Of a DNA stretch of 64,000 nucleotides, positions 24,147 through 32,581 are shown piece after piece (position 1 is the stretch's first letter; each line of letters starts with the position of its first letter). The stretch covers positions 62,001 to 126,000 of the forward strand of contig CAUFBM010000004.1 of NCBI GenBank assembly GCA_959023295.1, given 5' to 3'. The notes below the pieces were generated by a model. The model made no database searches. It was given only the letters and a program-made list of their open reading frames with translations, and was not told where the DNA came from. Source of the DNA: an uncultured Collinsella sp. (lineage in GTDB: Bacteria; Actinomycetota; Coriobacteriia; Coriobacteriales; Coriobacteriaceae). Position numbers and translations under genes: made by a program.

Positions 24147-25142
24147 ATGAGCAAGAACCTCTCCCAGCAGGTCGTTCTCGACCGCCGCGGCTTTGTCGCC
24201 GCCACCTTCGCAACCGTCGCCGGCCTTGGTCTTGCCGGCTGCTCCGACACCAGCGCCGAGGCCGACAAGGGTTCCGCCGCCGGCTCCTCCAAGGGCTCCG
24301 AGGATACCGAGGTTTCCGCTACGCTCGATGCCAAGGCATTCGACAAGCTCGTCGACAACGGCCCCAAAGCCGACGACGATGCCATCGCCGCCAGCACCTG
24401 GGCCACGGCCGTCAAGGACGCCGGCGTCTTTAAGATCGGTGGCGTTCAGACCTCCACGCTCTTCTCCCTCCTCAACGAGAAAGACGGTCAGACCCGCGGC
24501 TTCGATGCCGGTATCGCACAGCTCCTGTCCAACTACATTCTGGGCGAGAACAAGGTCGAGATCACCCAGGTGACCTCGGACACGCGCGAGTCTGTCCTGC
24601 AGAACGGCCAGGTCGACGCCGTCTTTGCCACCTACACCATCACTGACGAGCGCAAGAAGCTCGTCTCCTTCGCCGGCCCCTACTACTACACGCAGCAGGC
24701 CATCCTGGTGCTCGCCGATAACGACGACATCAAGAGCGTCGACGACCTGGCCGACAAGAACGTCGCCGTCCAGTCCGGCTCCAACGGCCCCGCCATCCTG
24801 GAGGAGTTCGTTCCCAAGGCCAGCCAGCAGGAGTTCAAGACCGACGAGGAGGCCCGCCAGGCACTCCAGCAGGGTCGCGTTGATGCCTACGTCATCGATA
24901 ACAACATGCAGCAGAGCGCCCTGGTCCGCGAGCCCGGCAAGTACAAGATCGCCGGCAAGCCCTTCGGCAGCAAGGAGCCCTACGGCATCGGCCTGCCGCT
25001 CGATTCCGACGGCGTCGCCTTTGTCAACGACTTCCTTAAGAAGATCGAGGACGACGGCACCTGGACTGAGCTGTGGCAGATCTGCATCGGCGACCGTACG
25101 GGCGACACCAATGTTCCCGAGCTGCCCGAGATCGGCGCCTAG
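24147..25142 (+). CDS. Amino-acid ABC transporter substrate-binding lipoprotein
   Basis: A 331-residue extracellular solute-binding protein family 3 member that delivers a polar amino acid to the downstream permeases. N-terminus with twin arginine (D12-R13-R14-G-F) and lipobox LAGC (29-32) indicates Tat export and lipid anchoring. An acidic/serine linker follows. The SBP_bac_3 core runs from about residue 95 (FKIGGVQTSTLFS, FDAGIAQLL, VDAVFATYTITDERKK, VQSGSNG). First gene of a four-gene operon; an attenuating terminator after it may keep it in excess. Confidence 0.9.
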   Translation: MSKNLSQQVVLDRRGFVAATFATVAGLGLAGCSDTSAEADKGSAAGSSKGSEDTEVSATLDAKAFDKLVDNGPKADDDAIAASTWATAVKDAGVFKIGGVQTSTLFSLLNEKDGQTRGFDAGIAQLLSNYILGENKVEITQVTSDTRESVLQNGQVDAVFATYTITDERKKLVSFAGPYYYTQQAILVLADNDDIKSVDDLADKNVAVQSGSNGPAILEEFVPKASQQEFKTDEEARQALQQGRVDAYVIDNNMQQSALVREPGKYKIAGKPFGSKEPYGIGLPLDSDGVAFVNDFLKKIEDDGTWTELWQICIGDRTGDTNVPELPEIGA

Positions 25143-25230
25143 GCAGCGAGCCTGGTAACGACCGCAACGAAACCATACGGAAACGCATGATGCGCTTTAT
25201 TGCGGTAAACTGTTTCCTCACTGAGTTGTC

Positions 25231-25260
25231 GGGGCTTCCGTACACGCGGGAGCCCCTTTC
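25231..25260 (+). terminator. Attenuating terminator between binding protein and permeases
   Basis: GGGGCTTCCG...CGGGAGCCCC stem, 6-nt loop, then TTTCCTT. It lies 20 nt before the permease start, so partial read-through is expected. Confidence 0.75.
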
Positions 25261-25280
25261 CTTATCGGCGGGAGGTCCGC

Positions 25281-25940
25281 ATGAGTCTCTCCGAGCTCTG
25301 GTCGCTCTATGGCCAGAACTATATCGACGCGCTGCTAGCAACCTGGGGCATGACGCTTGAGTCGTTTGTCATCGCCATGGTGCTGGCCGTCGCCGTCACC
25401 GTGATGCGCGTGTCGCCGCTCAAGCCGCTGCGCGTCTTTGGCGACCTGTATGTCCAGGTCTTCCGTAACATCCCCGGCATCGCACTGCTCATCATCGTCG
25501 TCTATGCGCTGCCGCCGCTCAAGGTCGTTCTGCCCTACCGCACCTGCGTTATCGTCGCCACGGTCCTTTTGGGCTCGGCCTTTGGCTCCGAGAACTTTAT
25601 GAGCGGCATCAACACCGTCGGCGTCGGTCAGGTGGAAGCCGCCCGCTCGCTCGGCATGAGCTTCAGCCGTATCCTCGCCAAGATCGTGATTCCGCAGGCG
25701 CTGCGCTCGAGCGTGCTACCCATGACCAACCTCTTTATCGCCGTCATGCTCACCACCGCGCTCGGCAGTCAGGTGCCGCTTAAGCCGCAGGAACTCACCG
25801 GCGTGGTGAGCTACATCAACACGCGCTCGCTCGGCGGCGTCGCCGCGTTCTTTATCTCGGCGCTCGGCTACCTGGGCACGGCCTTTGTGGTGAGCCACAT
25901 TGGCAACTACATCGATAAGAAGGTGAGGATCCTCCGATGA
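25281..25940 (+). CDS. Amino-acid ABC transporter permease
   Basis: 219 residues, five predicted membrane spans, BPD_transp_1 (HEQRo/GlnP type). The EAA loop for contact with the ATPase reads VGQVEAARSLGMSFSRILAK. SD GGGAGG before the ATG. It overlaps the next permease by 4 bp, indicating coupling and a heterodimeric channel. Confidence 0.9.
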   Translation: MSLSELWSLYGQNYIDALLATWGMTLESFVIAMVLAVAVTVMRVSPLKPLRVFGDLYVQVFRNIPGIALLIIVVYALPPLKVVLPYRTCVIVATVLLGSAFGSENFMSGINTVGVGQVEAARSLGMSFSRILAKIVIPQALRSSVLPMTNLFIAVMLTTALGSQVPLKPQELTGVVSYINTRSLGGVAAFFISALGYLGTAFVVSHIGNYIDKKVRILR

Positions 25941-26770
25941 GCAAGCATTCCTCCCCTGCACTCACCATGCGCGATGCGCTCTACGAGGCTCCCGGCCCCA
26001 AGATGCGCGCCAAGATTCGCATCGGCACCGCCATTTCGCTCGTTGCCGTGGCCGCGCTCATCGCTCTGGTACTGCAGCGCTTTTATGTGACCGGCCAGCT
26101 TTCGGTCCACTATTGGTATTTCTTTACGCACCTCACCACCTGGAAGTTCTTGCTTGCCGGCTTTGAGGGCACCGTTAAAGTCGCACTCACCGCCGGCGTC
26201 ATTGCGCTGGTACTGGGCTTAGCCCTTATGCTCGGCCGCACCAGCGGCATCAATCCGCTGCAGCTGGTCTGCCGCGTGCTCACCGATTTCTTCCGCGGCG
26301 TGCCGAGCCTGCTGTTCATCTACTTCTTCTTTTTGGTGCTGCCCCAGTACAAGATCGCACTGCCGTCGTTTTGGATGCTCACGCTTCCCGTCGCGCTTGC
26401 TGCAGCCGGTGTACTTGCCGAGATCTTCCGCGCCGGCGTCAACGCCGTGCCGCGCGGTCAGGTCGAGGCAGCCCAGGCACTCGGTCTCTCCAAAGCTAAA
26501 ATCACCTTTAAAATCGTGTTGCCGCAGGCTATTCGGTTTATCATTCCGTCCTTGATTTCGCAGCTTGTGGTCGTAGTCAAGGACACCACCGTTGCCTACG
26601 TGGTGAGCTACCCCGACCTCATGCAAAACGCCCGCGTGCTCATTACCAACTACGACGCCCTCGTGTCGGTCTACCTGGTTATCGCGGTCATCTACATCCT
26701 CATCAACGTCGCGATCAACAAGGCCGCCGTCTACGTTTCGCACAAGACCGGCGCGACCATCATCCGCTAA
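25937..26770 (+). CDS. Amino-acid ABC transporter permease
   Basis: 277 residues, HEQRo-type permease with about 60 extra N-terminal residues including one span, then the five-span core. EAA loop RGQVEAAQALGLSKAKITFK. Translationally coupled to the preceding permease (ATGA overlap). Partner of the ATPase 36 bp downstream. Confidence 0.9.
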   Translation: MSKHSSPALTMRDALYEAPGPKMRAKIRIGTAISLVAVAALIALVLQRFYVTGQLSVHYWYFFTHLTTWKFLLAGFEGTVKVALTAGVIALVLGLALMLGRTSGINPLQLVCRVLTDFFRGVPSLLFIYFFFLVLPQYKIALPSFWMLTLPVALAAAGVLAEIFRAGVNAVPRGQVEAAQALGLSKAKITFKIVLPQAIRFIIPSLISQLVVVVKDTTVAYVVSYPDLMQNARVLITNYDALVSVYLVIAVIYILINVAINKAAVYVSHKTGATIIR

Positions 26771-26806
26771 CGCTTTACCATTTCGAGTCATAAGGAGCCG
26801 AGCACC

Positions 26807-27571
26807 ATGGCACAGAGCACCTCTTCCACCGGCAATCAGCCGCTGATCGAGCTCAGACACGTCGATAAGCACTATGGCGATCTGCACGTCCTCAACGACA
26901 TCAATCTCTCGGTCGACCGCGGCGAGGTCGTCGTTGTGATCGGTCCCTCGGGCTCGGGCAAGTCGACCATGTGCCGCACCATCAACCGCCTGGAAACCAT
27001 CGATTCGGGCGAGATCCTCATCGAGGGCGAGCCCCTGCCGCAAGAAGGCAAGGATCTTGCCCGCATGCGCGCCGAGCTGGGCATGGTGTTTCAGCAGTTC
27101 AACCTGTTTGCACATATGACGGTGCTGCAGAACGTCATGCTGGGACCGGTCGATGTGCTGGGTGTCTCCAAGGACGAGGCCCGCGAGCGCGCCATGGACC
27201 TGCTGGGCCGCGTGGGCGTTGCCGAGCAGGCCGATAAGGTGCCCGCACAGCTCTCGGGCGGCCAGCAGCAGCGCGTAGCCATCGCCCGCTCGCTTGCCAT
27301 GCAACCCAAGGCCATGCTTTTTGACGAGCCCACGAGCGCCCTTGACCCTGAGATGATCAACGAGGTGCTCGAGGTCATGGTGCGCTTGGCCCAGCAGGGC
27401 ATGACGATGATCGTCATTACACACGAGATGAACTTTGCCCGCCGCGTGGCCGATCGCGTCGTCTTTATGGCCGACGGCCAGATCGTGGAAACCGGCACGC
27501 CCGACGATTTCTTCGACCATCCCCAGACCAAGCGCGCCCAGGACTTCCTCAACTCCATCAAGGGCCACTAA
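26807..27571 (+). CDS. Amino-acid ABC transporter ATP-binding protein
   Basis: 254 residues of the GlnQ/HisP class. Walker A GPSGSGKST, Q-loop VFQQFNLFAH, signature LSGGQQQRVAIAR, Walker B AMLFDEPTSALD, and H-loop VITHEMNFA are all intact. It energises the two permeases upstream. SD AAGGAGCCG. Last gene of the operon; substrate class is polar amino acid by family. Confidence 0.94.
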   Translation: MAQSTSSTGNQPLIELRHVDKHYGDLHVLNDINLSVDRGEVVVVIGPSGSGKSTMCRTINRLETIDSGEILIEGEPLPQEGKDLARMRAELGMVFQQFNLFAHMTVLQNVMLGPVDVLGVSKDEARERAMDLLGRVGVAEQADKVPAQLSGGQQQRVAIARSLAMQPKAMLFDEPTSALDPEMINEVLEVMVRLAQQGMTMIVITHEMNFARRVADRVVFMADGQIVETGTPDDFFDHPQTKRAQDFLNSIKGH

Positions 27572-27658
27572 CCAGCCTCCCCGTGGGACAAATACATTGA
27601 AAGTGTTGTCCTACGTCTCTCATGCGCCCTGTCACCTTCAGATTCGAAAGCAGCACCT

Positions 27659-28468
27659 ATGATCGGAACCCATACTTCCTCGTCCTATACCCCGCACGTC
27701 GACGTTGCCCCCGCCGACCGTCCGCTCATCCTGGTGGCGCCGCGCTGGGAAGAGGCGAAACCGTTTTTAAGCGAAACGCTCTCCCCCAACGAGGAAATCG
27801 CAAGTGTCTTTGTCGATGCCATCCTTGCCGCCGGCGGTCTGCCGCTGCAGATGTCCATCACCGAGGACATTGAGGTTATCCGTCATTACGTCGATATCGC
27901 CGACGGCATCGCCATTCCCGGCGGCCCGGACGTCAACCCCAAGCACTGGGGCGATGATCGACCCTACGACCCCACCCTCTGCTGCGAGATTCGCGATAGC
28001 TTTGAGTTTAAGCTGGTCGGCGAGGTGCTCCGTGCCAAAAAGCCGCTCTTTACCACCTGCCGCGGCACGCAGTTGCTCAATGTCGCCACTGGCGGCACCC
28101 TGTGCATGGACGTGCCGAGCCTGGGTGCGCGCGAGGGCCGCACGCAGTGGCGCCATACCCACGTGCTCAACGATCCCGTGCATCCTGTCGAGGTCATGCC
28201 GGGCTCGCTGCTGGAGCGCGCACTTGGCGGGCACAGACTGATCCAGACCAACTCGGCACATCACTGCTGCGTCGACCGTCTAGGTAAGAGCACGCGCTTG
28301 GTCGCCAAGGCAACCGACGGCGTTCCCGAGTGCATCGAAGTCGAAGGCCAGCCTTTCTGCCTGGGCGTGCAATGGCACCCTGAGTACACGTGGAAGACGC
28401 TCGAGACCGACTTTAACCTGTGGAAGTCGTTTGTCGAGGCAGCGGCAAAGGTTAAGCTTGCCCGCTAG
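27659..28468 (+). CDS. Class I glutamine amidotransferase-like hydrolase (peptidase C26, PuuD-like)
   Basis: 269 residues. Expected to hydrolyse a gamma-glutamyl amide such as gamma-glutamyl-GABA. Nucleophile Cys in TTCRGTQLLN, oxyanion region PGGPDVNPKHWG, and the His-Glu pair GVQWHPEY are in the family order. It follows the amino-acid ABC operon by 87 bp and may share its substrate logic by supplying or consuming glutamyl compounds. Confidence 0.87.
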   Translation: MIGTHTSSSYTPHVDVAPADRPLILVAPRWEEAKPFLSETLSPNEEIASVFVDAILAAGGLPLQMSITEDIEVIRHYVDIADGIAIPGGPDVNPKHWGDDRPYDPTLCCEIRDSFEFKLVGEVLRAKKPLFTTCRGTQLLNVATGGTLCMDVPSLGAREGRTQWRHTHVLNDPVHPVEVMPGSLLERALGGHRLIQTNSAHHCCVDRLGKSTRLVAKATDGVPECIEVEGQPFCLGVQWHPEYTWKTLETDFNLWKSFVEAAAKVKLAR

Positions 28469-28501
28469 CTCGCGAATCACACAGACCTAAACCTTCCATG
28501 C

Positions 28502-28546
28502 CAGGGGGGGGCGGACACCAGCCACGGTGCCCGCCCCCTGTATTTG
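28502..28546 (+). terminator. Terminator-like hairpin after the amidotransferase
   Basis: CAGGGGG...CCCCCTG stem of more than 12 bp with a 6-10-nt loop followed by TATTTGGT. It sits between two convergent genes. Confidence 0.7.
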
Positions 28547-28578
28547 GTATGCTCGGTATGATTTTCCCTCACAAACAA

Positions 28579-29397
28579 TCAAAGAAATCTCGACCGCAAT
28601 CGGTCGACGGTAAAGCAAATGGCAAAAACGCTTGCTACGTTTATTAGGCAGTCAATTAGAATCGAAATGCATTGACTATTCCCCAACGGGGTCACGCCAC
28701 AAATCCACATGAGCATCGAGGCTGGAAGCGGAAGCATGGAATTGGTCCCGAGCTGTATGTAGATCGCTACGACGTTGACAAGCAACAGCATGCCAATCGG
28801 ACCGAAGCCGGACCCAAAATAGGAAACAACGATCACGCAAGAGACCACGTATGCAAGGCAGACGACACTCGCCAGAAGAAGTCGATAGCAAAATACATGC
28901 AAGTTGAAATACTGCTGAGCATCCAAAACGATCGCGCAGTTAAGACAGTACAAAACGACACTCGTCAGGATAAACGCGCCCAAAAGGGCAAAAGAAGACA
29001 GCACCACTCGCGCAACGATAGCGCACACACGCTTCCCTCCCCGAGCCTCCGACAGCCCCCACGGTTCCTCAATAAAGTCCGAACTGACAAAGCGCGGCAC
29101 AATGCAAGCCGCGATGAACGGAAAGAACAATGCATGAGCCAACGGAGCCACGTTGAACAGCAGGCCGCGAAAAACCTCTGCATTACCAAATAGAAGGGCA
29201 TCCTCTGCCGATAGCCGAAGCGTCGGGTCTGGGAAAAAGCCCAAGAAGCTGTTCTCACGGAGGCTACAGAACCACATCGGGAAAGAATTAAGCTGCAATA
29301 CCACCATGCACGCATAAATTACCAGGATTAAGGCGTACGCCCATTTGCTCACATGCTTCAATTCTGACTGGAGAAGTCTTTTAATCTGACGAGCCAT
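28579..29397 (-). CDS. ABC-2-type transporter permease
   Basis: About 272 residues, six predicted spans, with a basic N-terminus (ARQIKRLLQSELKHVSKW) and large first external loop as in lantibiotic/antibiotic export permeases. It overlaps the upstream permease, whose stop is at 29381. An alternative ATG at 29406 adds three residues. Third gene of an exporter operon; no precursor peptide gene is visible. Exact family not recognised. Confidence 0.75.
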   Translation of the reverse strand: MARQIKRLLQSELKHVSKWAYALILVIYACMVVLQLNSFPMWFCSLRENSFLGFFPDPTLRLSAEDALLFGNAEVFRGLLFNVAPLAHALFFPFIAACIVPRFVSSDFIEEPWGLSEARGGKRVCAIVARVVLSSFALLGAFILTSVVLYCLNCAIVLDAQQYFNLHVFCYRLLLASVVCLAYVVSCVIVVSYFGSGFGPIGMLLLVNVVAIYIQLGTNSMLPLPASMLMWICGVTPLGNSQCISILIDCLINVASVFAICFTVDRLRSRFL

Positions 29398-30205
29398 TGA
29401 GAACACCCCCAGCGCGAAAGCTCAAGAGAGCGTAAATCAATACCGATAGACAGCTCGCTGCCACGCCATACCCCAGAAGCGTCAACTGCCCCATATCGCT
29501 ATACCCAAGGGCACATCCGACTCCAAGGTACGGCCCCGGAAGAAAGAAGACCCATCGCAAGGACGGTATGGGCGTCTGAAGGTAAGTTCCGTAGAGCGTC
29601 AAGCTCATGACAAATCCGATTATTACCACAGCCCCGCTCAATACAGCGCTGCCTGTAATCCGATAGATGGTCACCGTCTCCAACGCAACTGATATCACCA
29701 ATACGGCGTTGATTATCGTCGCAGGCAAAAATGCTGCCAGCATGCTATGCGCATAGTTTTGCCCTCCACGTGTTATCGCTATTGCAAACAGAAGAAGGCA
29801 AAGCGCACTATATGTTGCGCCGATTATTAAAGCAGACGAAAGTACATGTGCCAGAGCCCCATTAAAACGGGTGAGACCTCTTGCTGAAGAAATTCGGTAT
29901 CCCTCTTTATAGCCATGCTCCTGTAAAAGCACCAAACAAACGATGAGTGGAACGAACAGGGATGTACCGGCAAAAGCGCTGCGCGCAAGGGACTCATCAG
30001 GCGCAGAAGGATCGATTGCATTCCAGAGGAAACCAATATCCTCCCCACAAACGCCATAGCTAAAGGCGAGCAACGTTGTTCCGTTTTTTAGAAAGATGCC
30101 GAAGAGAAGGCCGAACGCCAGCATAAGCGCAAGACCAAACTTCGCCGGAAATATCCTGTGCAAACGCATCATATCTGCCTTTATGGGATGGATCGCCCGC
30201 TTCAT
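29381..30205 (-). CDS. ABC-2-type transporter permease
   Basis: 274 residues with about six membrane spans. It starts in an ATGA overlap with the ATPase gene and overlaps the next permease. Together they form an ATPase-permease-permease exporter like those for bacteriocin self-immunity, but I see no LanF/E/G-level signature. Lower GC and plainer codon use than its neighbours suggest a later acquisition. Confidence 0.75.
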   Translation of the reverse strand: MKRAIHPIKADMMRLHRIFPAKFGLALMLAFGLLFGIFLKNGTTLLAFSYGVCGEDIGFLWNAIDPSAPDESLARSAFAGTSLFVPLIVCLVLLQEHGYKEGYRISSARGLTRFNGALAHVLSSALIIGATYSALCLLLFAIAITRGGQNYAHSMLAAFLPATIINAVLVISVALETVTIYRITGSAVLSGAVVIIGFVMSLTLYGTYLQTPIPSLRWVFFLPGPYLGVGCALGYSDMGQLTLLGYGVAASCLSVLIYALLSFRAGGVLNGSSD

Positions 30206-30927
30206 AGCGAGACCGCCTTCATCAAGCGCCTGTAATACTCTTTTAGGGATGGCGCCTCATCCCTTATGACGTCCATCGATTCCTTTTTCAGCAGTTCGCC
30301 GTCATGAAGAAACAGGCAGCTTGTTGCAACCGATGCCAGCTCATCCAAATCATGACTAGAGATGAGCATGGTCTTACCCTGCTCTCGATTCAATCGACCG
30401 ATAAGGGCCCATATACTCTCGATGCCCAGCGGGTCCAACCCGTTTGCTGGCTCATCAAAAATAAGCAGATCAGTGTCACCCAACAAAGCTGTAGCTATAT
30501 CCAGCCGCCGTTTCATTCCCAGAGAAAAACTGCTCACGCTCTTTTTCTCATCGGCATCCAGCCCGACTAGGCTCAAAACGCGAGGAATCTCACGCTTCTC
30601 ATCAAGCCCCCATTCCGCACATCGGATTTGAAGATTCTCAACCGCACTGAGAGATTGGTATGCTCCACTGGAATCTGGTACATAGCCGACACGCGTCCGC
30701 ATCAGGCTCAGCTCTTTTTTTGATTTGCCTCCGAAGAGTTCCACGCTTCCCGACGATGGCTCACAGAGGCCCAGCACTATTTTAATAAGCGTGCTTTTGC
30801 CCGCCCCGTTTGCGCCAACAAGGGCGCAAAGCTCAGACTGATCTACCTCGAAGGAAACGTCATGCAACACACGCCGTTTTCCATAGCGCTTCGACACCTT
30901 CGATAGCTTTATCGCTGATGCGTTCAT
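30202..30927 (-). CDS. ABC transporter ATP-binding protein
   Basis: 241 residues, CcmA/BcrA-type exporter ATPase. Walker A GANGAGKST, signature FSLGMKRRLDIA, Walker B LLIFDEPANGLDP, and H-loop ISSHDLDEL. First gene of a three-gene operon; SD AAAGGAGG. A TTGACA promoter overlapped by a CAGTTAT/ATAACTG palindrome lies upstream. Confidence 0.92.
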   Translation of the reverse strand: MNASAIKLSKVSKRYGKRRVLHDVSFEVDQSELCALVGANGAGKSTLIKIVLGLCEPSSGSVELFGGKSKKELSLMRTRVGYVPDSSGAYQSLSAVENLQIRCAEWGLDEKREIPRVLSLVGLDADEKKSVSSFSLGMKRRLDIATALLGDTDLLIFDEPANGLDPLGIESIWALIGRLNREQGKTMLISSHDLDELASVATSCLFLHDGELLKKESMDVIRDEAPSLKEYYRRLMKAVSL

Positions 30928-30960
30928 ATCGTTCCTCCTTTCTTTTATCGTTCATTCTTG

Positions 30961-30994
30961 CAGTTATTGTTTGTCGATAACTGATATTTGTCAA
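30961..30994 (-). promoter_or_regulatory. Promoter and palindromic site of the exporter operon
   Basis: Minus-strand -35 TTGACA (30989-30994), 18-bp spacer, -10 ACAATA (30965-30970). CAGTTAT-N9-ATAACTG (30961-30983) overlaps the -10, so a repressor bound there would block transcription. The XRE protein encoded next door is a candidate. Confidence 0.5.
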
Positions 30995-31000
30995 GATAAT

Positions 31001-31034
31001 TAATAAAGAAAGGGCCCGTGTTAGACACGGGCCC
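31001..31034 (-). terminator. Intrinsic terminator of the DUF2975-XRE operon
   Basis: Perfect GGGCCCGTGT/ACACGGGCCC stem with 3-nt loop, then TTTCTTTATT on the minus strand. Confidence 0.92.
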
Positions 31035-31072
31035 CATCGCACTGATATTTCGTTTTAGCTGTTCACTTTATG

Positions 31073-31402
31073 CTACTCGTCGCTCAAATCGACAGCGAAG
31101 ACTGATGTCGGAAGTGACGCCTCGTTGCCTCCGCCATCCCGCATCTGCCTCACGACATTTTTTGCGCGTTCGACAATAAGCTCCTCAAGCTCTTTCTCGC
31201 TCACGCGCTGAATAATATCTCCCGGTTGACAATCAAGCTCATCACAGATTTCGAGAAGCGTCTTAAGGCGAATAGCTTTTATCTTTCCGTTTCTAAGCTT
31301 TGAAATATTAGCCGGAGTATGCCCCGTCGCCCGAATCAGATCAGCACTGGTCTTTCCGGTCTTAAGCAGCTGCGTCTCAAGCTCGATGATGAGATAGCTC
31401 AT
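31073..31402 (-). CDS. XRE-family regulator (YozG-like)
   Basis: 109 residues. The HTH (about 15-65) reads ATGHTPANISKLRNGKIKAI then TLLEICDELDCQPGDII, the strongly conserved YozG/Cro-CI signature. The C-terminal 40 residues are charged and longer than in small YozG proteins. SD AGGAGGAAAC lies in the end of the DUF2975 gene. DUF2975-XRE pairs are common in Gram-positives; the XRE probably controls its own operon. Confidence 0.88.
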   Translation of the reverse strand: MSYLIIELETQLLKTGKTSADLIRATGHTPANISKLRNGKIKAIRLKTLLEICDELDCQPGDIIQRVSEKELEELIVERAKNVVRQMRDGGGNEASLPTSVFAVDLSDE

Positions 31403-31410
31403 GTTTCCTC

Positions 31411-31971
31411 CTACACAAGCTCGTCAGACTGCTCTTGGAGCAGCGAAGCATAACTCCAGATCGCCGAGATAAACAAACAGACAACTGCGCCGATAAACGA
31501 CCCCGCATCAAAGGTAGCGCCTTGGCAAATCTCAATAACGAAGGAATGAGGCACGATGTAAAGCTCCAGTCCGCCAATGGTGAGATTGACTGATCCATAG
31601 GCACCAACAAGCGAAACCGCGGCGTTAACAGCAAAGGCAAGCGCGAGAACACGGATAAGCCGCACATGCGTCTTGGTAAAGGGCGAGACGCCTCGCGAGA
31701 TGTTACGGCTGATCCCGCACAAAACGACAAGCGAAATACCCACGACGAGTGCCAGGCACAGCCCGCTTGGGATAACGATGCTCCCGCCATCGAGAAGCGT
31801 CACGACACCGAAAGAATCGACAGAAACAACGTTTGCAACCGCATACCAGATCACGTAAACAACCAACGCGGCAAAAGCGACGAGCATCCCTGCAAAAACG
31901 GTTGCCATGCAAAAACCAAGCTTCCTGATTTTTTCGCCCGCCTTGGCCATACGCTGAACGCTGTTGGACAT
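31411..31971 (-). CDS. DUF2975 membrane protein
   Basis: 186 residues from the ATG at 31971, with four membrane spans (about 20-45, 75-100, 115-140 and 155-180). This is the standard DUF2975 layout. Function unknown; such proteins are usually encoded directly before a YozG-type XRE gene, as here (8-bp gap), and may sense an envelope signal for it. A palindromic site lies 22 bp upstream of the start. Confidence 0.83.
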   Translation of the reverse strand: MSNSVQRMAKAGEKIRKLGFCMATVFAGMLVAFAALVVYVIWYAVANVVSVDSFGVVTLLDGGSIVIPSGLCLALVVGISLVVLCGISRNISRGVSPFTKTHVRLIRVLALAFAVNAAVSLVGAYGSVNLTIGGLELYIVPHSFVIEICQGATFDAGSFIGAVVCLFISAIWSYASLLQEQSDELV

Positions 31972-31992
31972 ACACTCACCCTCATCGACTCT

Positions 31993-32024
31993 ATCGTTAT
32001 TCGAACAGTTTATCGAACAACGAT
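31993..32024. promoter_or_regulatory. Candidate XRE operator
   Basis: ATCGTTATTCGA-N8-TCGAACAACGAT, an 11-of-12 inverted repeat immediately upstream of the DUF2975-XRE operon. Probable autoregulatory site. Confidence 0.55.
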
Positions 32025-32113
32025 ATGGATTGCATGCGGAAAGCCCCGCCAGTGCGCATAGGCCATTCACTAATCAGAAGAGATGAGCGTGGATTTTTGG
32101 ACACGTATCGAAC

Positions 32114-32177
32114 GAGCGTGGATAATCTCCCACTTTGAGGCCGCCACCGGGCCTAAAACGGGAGATTATCCACGCTC
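32114..32177. repeat. 18-bp perfect inverted repeat, 28-nt loop
   Basis: GAGCGTGGATAATCTCCC (32114-32131) and its exact complement (32160-32177). The loop TTTGAGGC...GGCCTAAAA is itself pairable. The first ten bases of the arm also occur at 32085-32094. Located after the Hpt gene's stop, upstream of DUF2975. Confidence 0.92.
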
Positions 32178-32201
32178 ATAGTCATCAAGGCTCACAGCCT
32201 C

Positions 32202-32558
32202 TTACTCGGCCGCCTCGCGCAGGGCCGACATCGTAGCCGCATATTGCTGCTGCAACGCATGCATTCCCTCGCGAGCGCCGTCAACGGCATCGGCGCCGCG
32301 CAGCGCTTCGGTCACCACGACCGCCGGCTCGTACAGATTATCGAATCCCAGGTTCTGGCTCACGCCCTTGAGCGTGTGCGCTGCCATAAACGCACCTTCG
32401 GCGTCTCCTGCCGCCATGGCGGCCTCCAGCTTGTCCATGCTCTCGTCATCCAAAAACTTGAGGGCAAAGCGGGCAAGCATTTCCTCGCCCATCAGCCGAG
32501 CGCACGCGTCATCATAATTAGCGCCGATCTTCTCATACGCCTCACGCATGGAAATCAT
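32202..32558 (-). CDS. Hpt phosphotransfer protein
   Basis: 118 residues, one four-helix Hpt domain. The phospho-accepting histidine is His61 in AAHTLKGVSQNLGF. It would shuttle phosphate between a histidine kinase and a receiver domain. Encoded 23 bp downstream of a REC-containing protein on the same strand; that REC domain is its likely partner. No histidine kinase is in the window. SD AAAGGAG. Confidence 0.85.
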   Translation of the reverse strand: MISMREAYEKIGANYDDACARLMGEEMLARFALKFLDDESMDKLEAAMAAGDAEGAFMAAHTLKGVSQNLGFDNLYEPAVVVTEALRGADAVDGAREGMHALQQQYAATMSALREAAE

Positions 32559-32581
32559 GGATTAAAACTCCTTTGGTCAAA

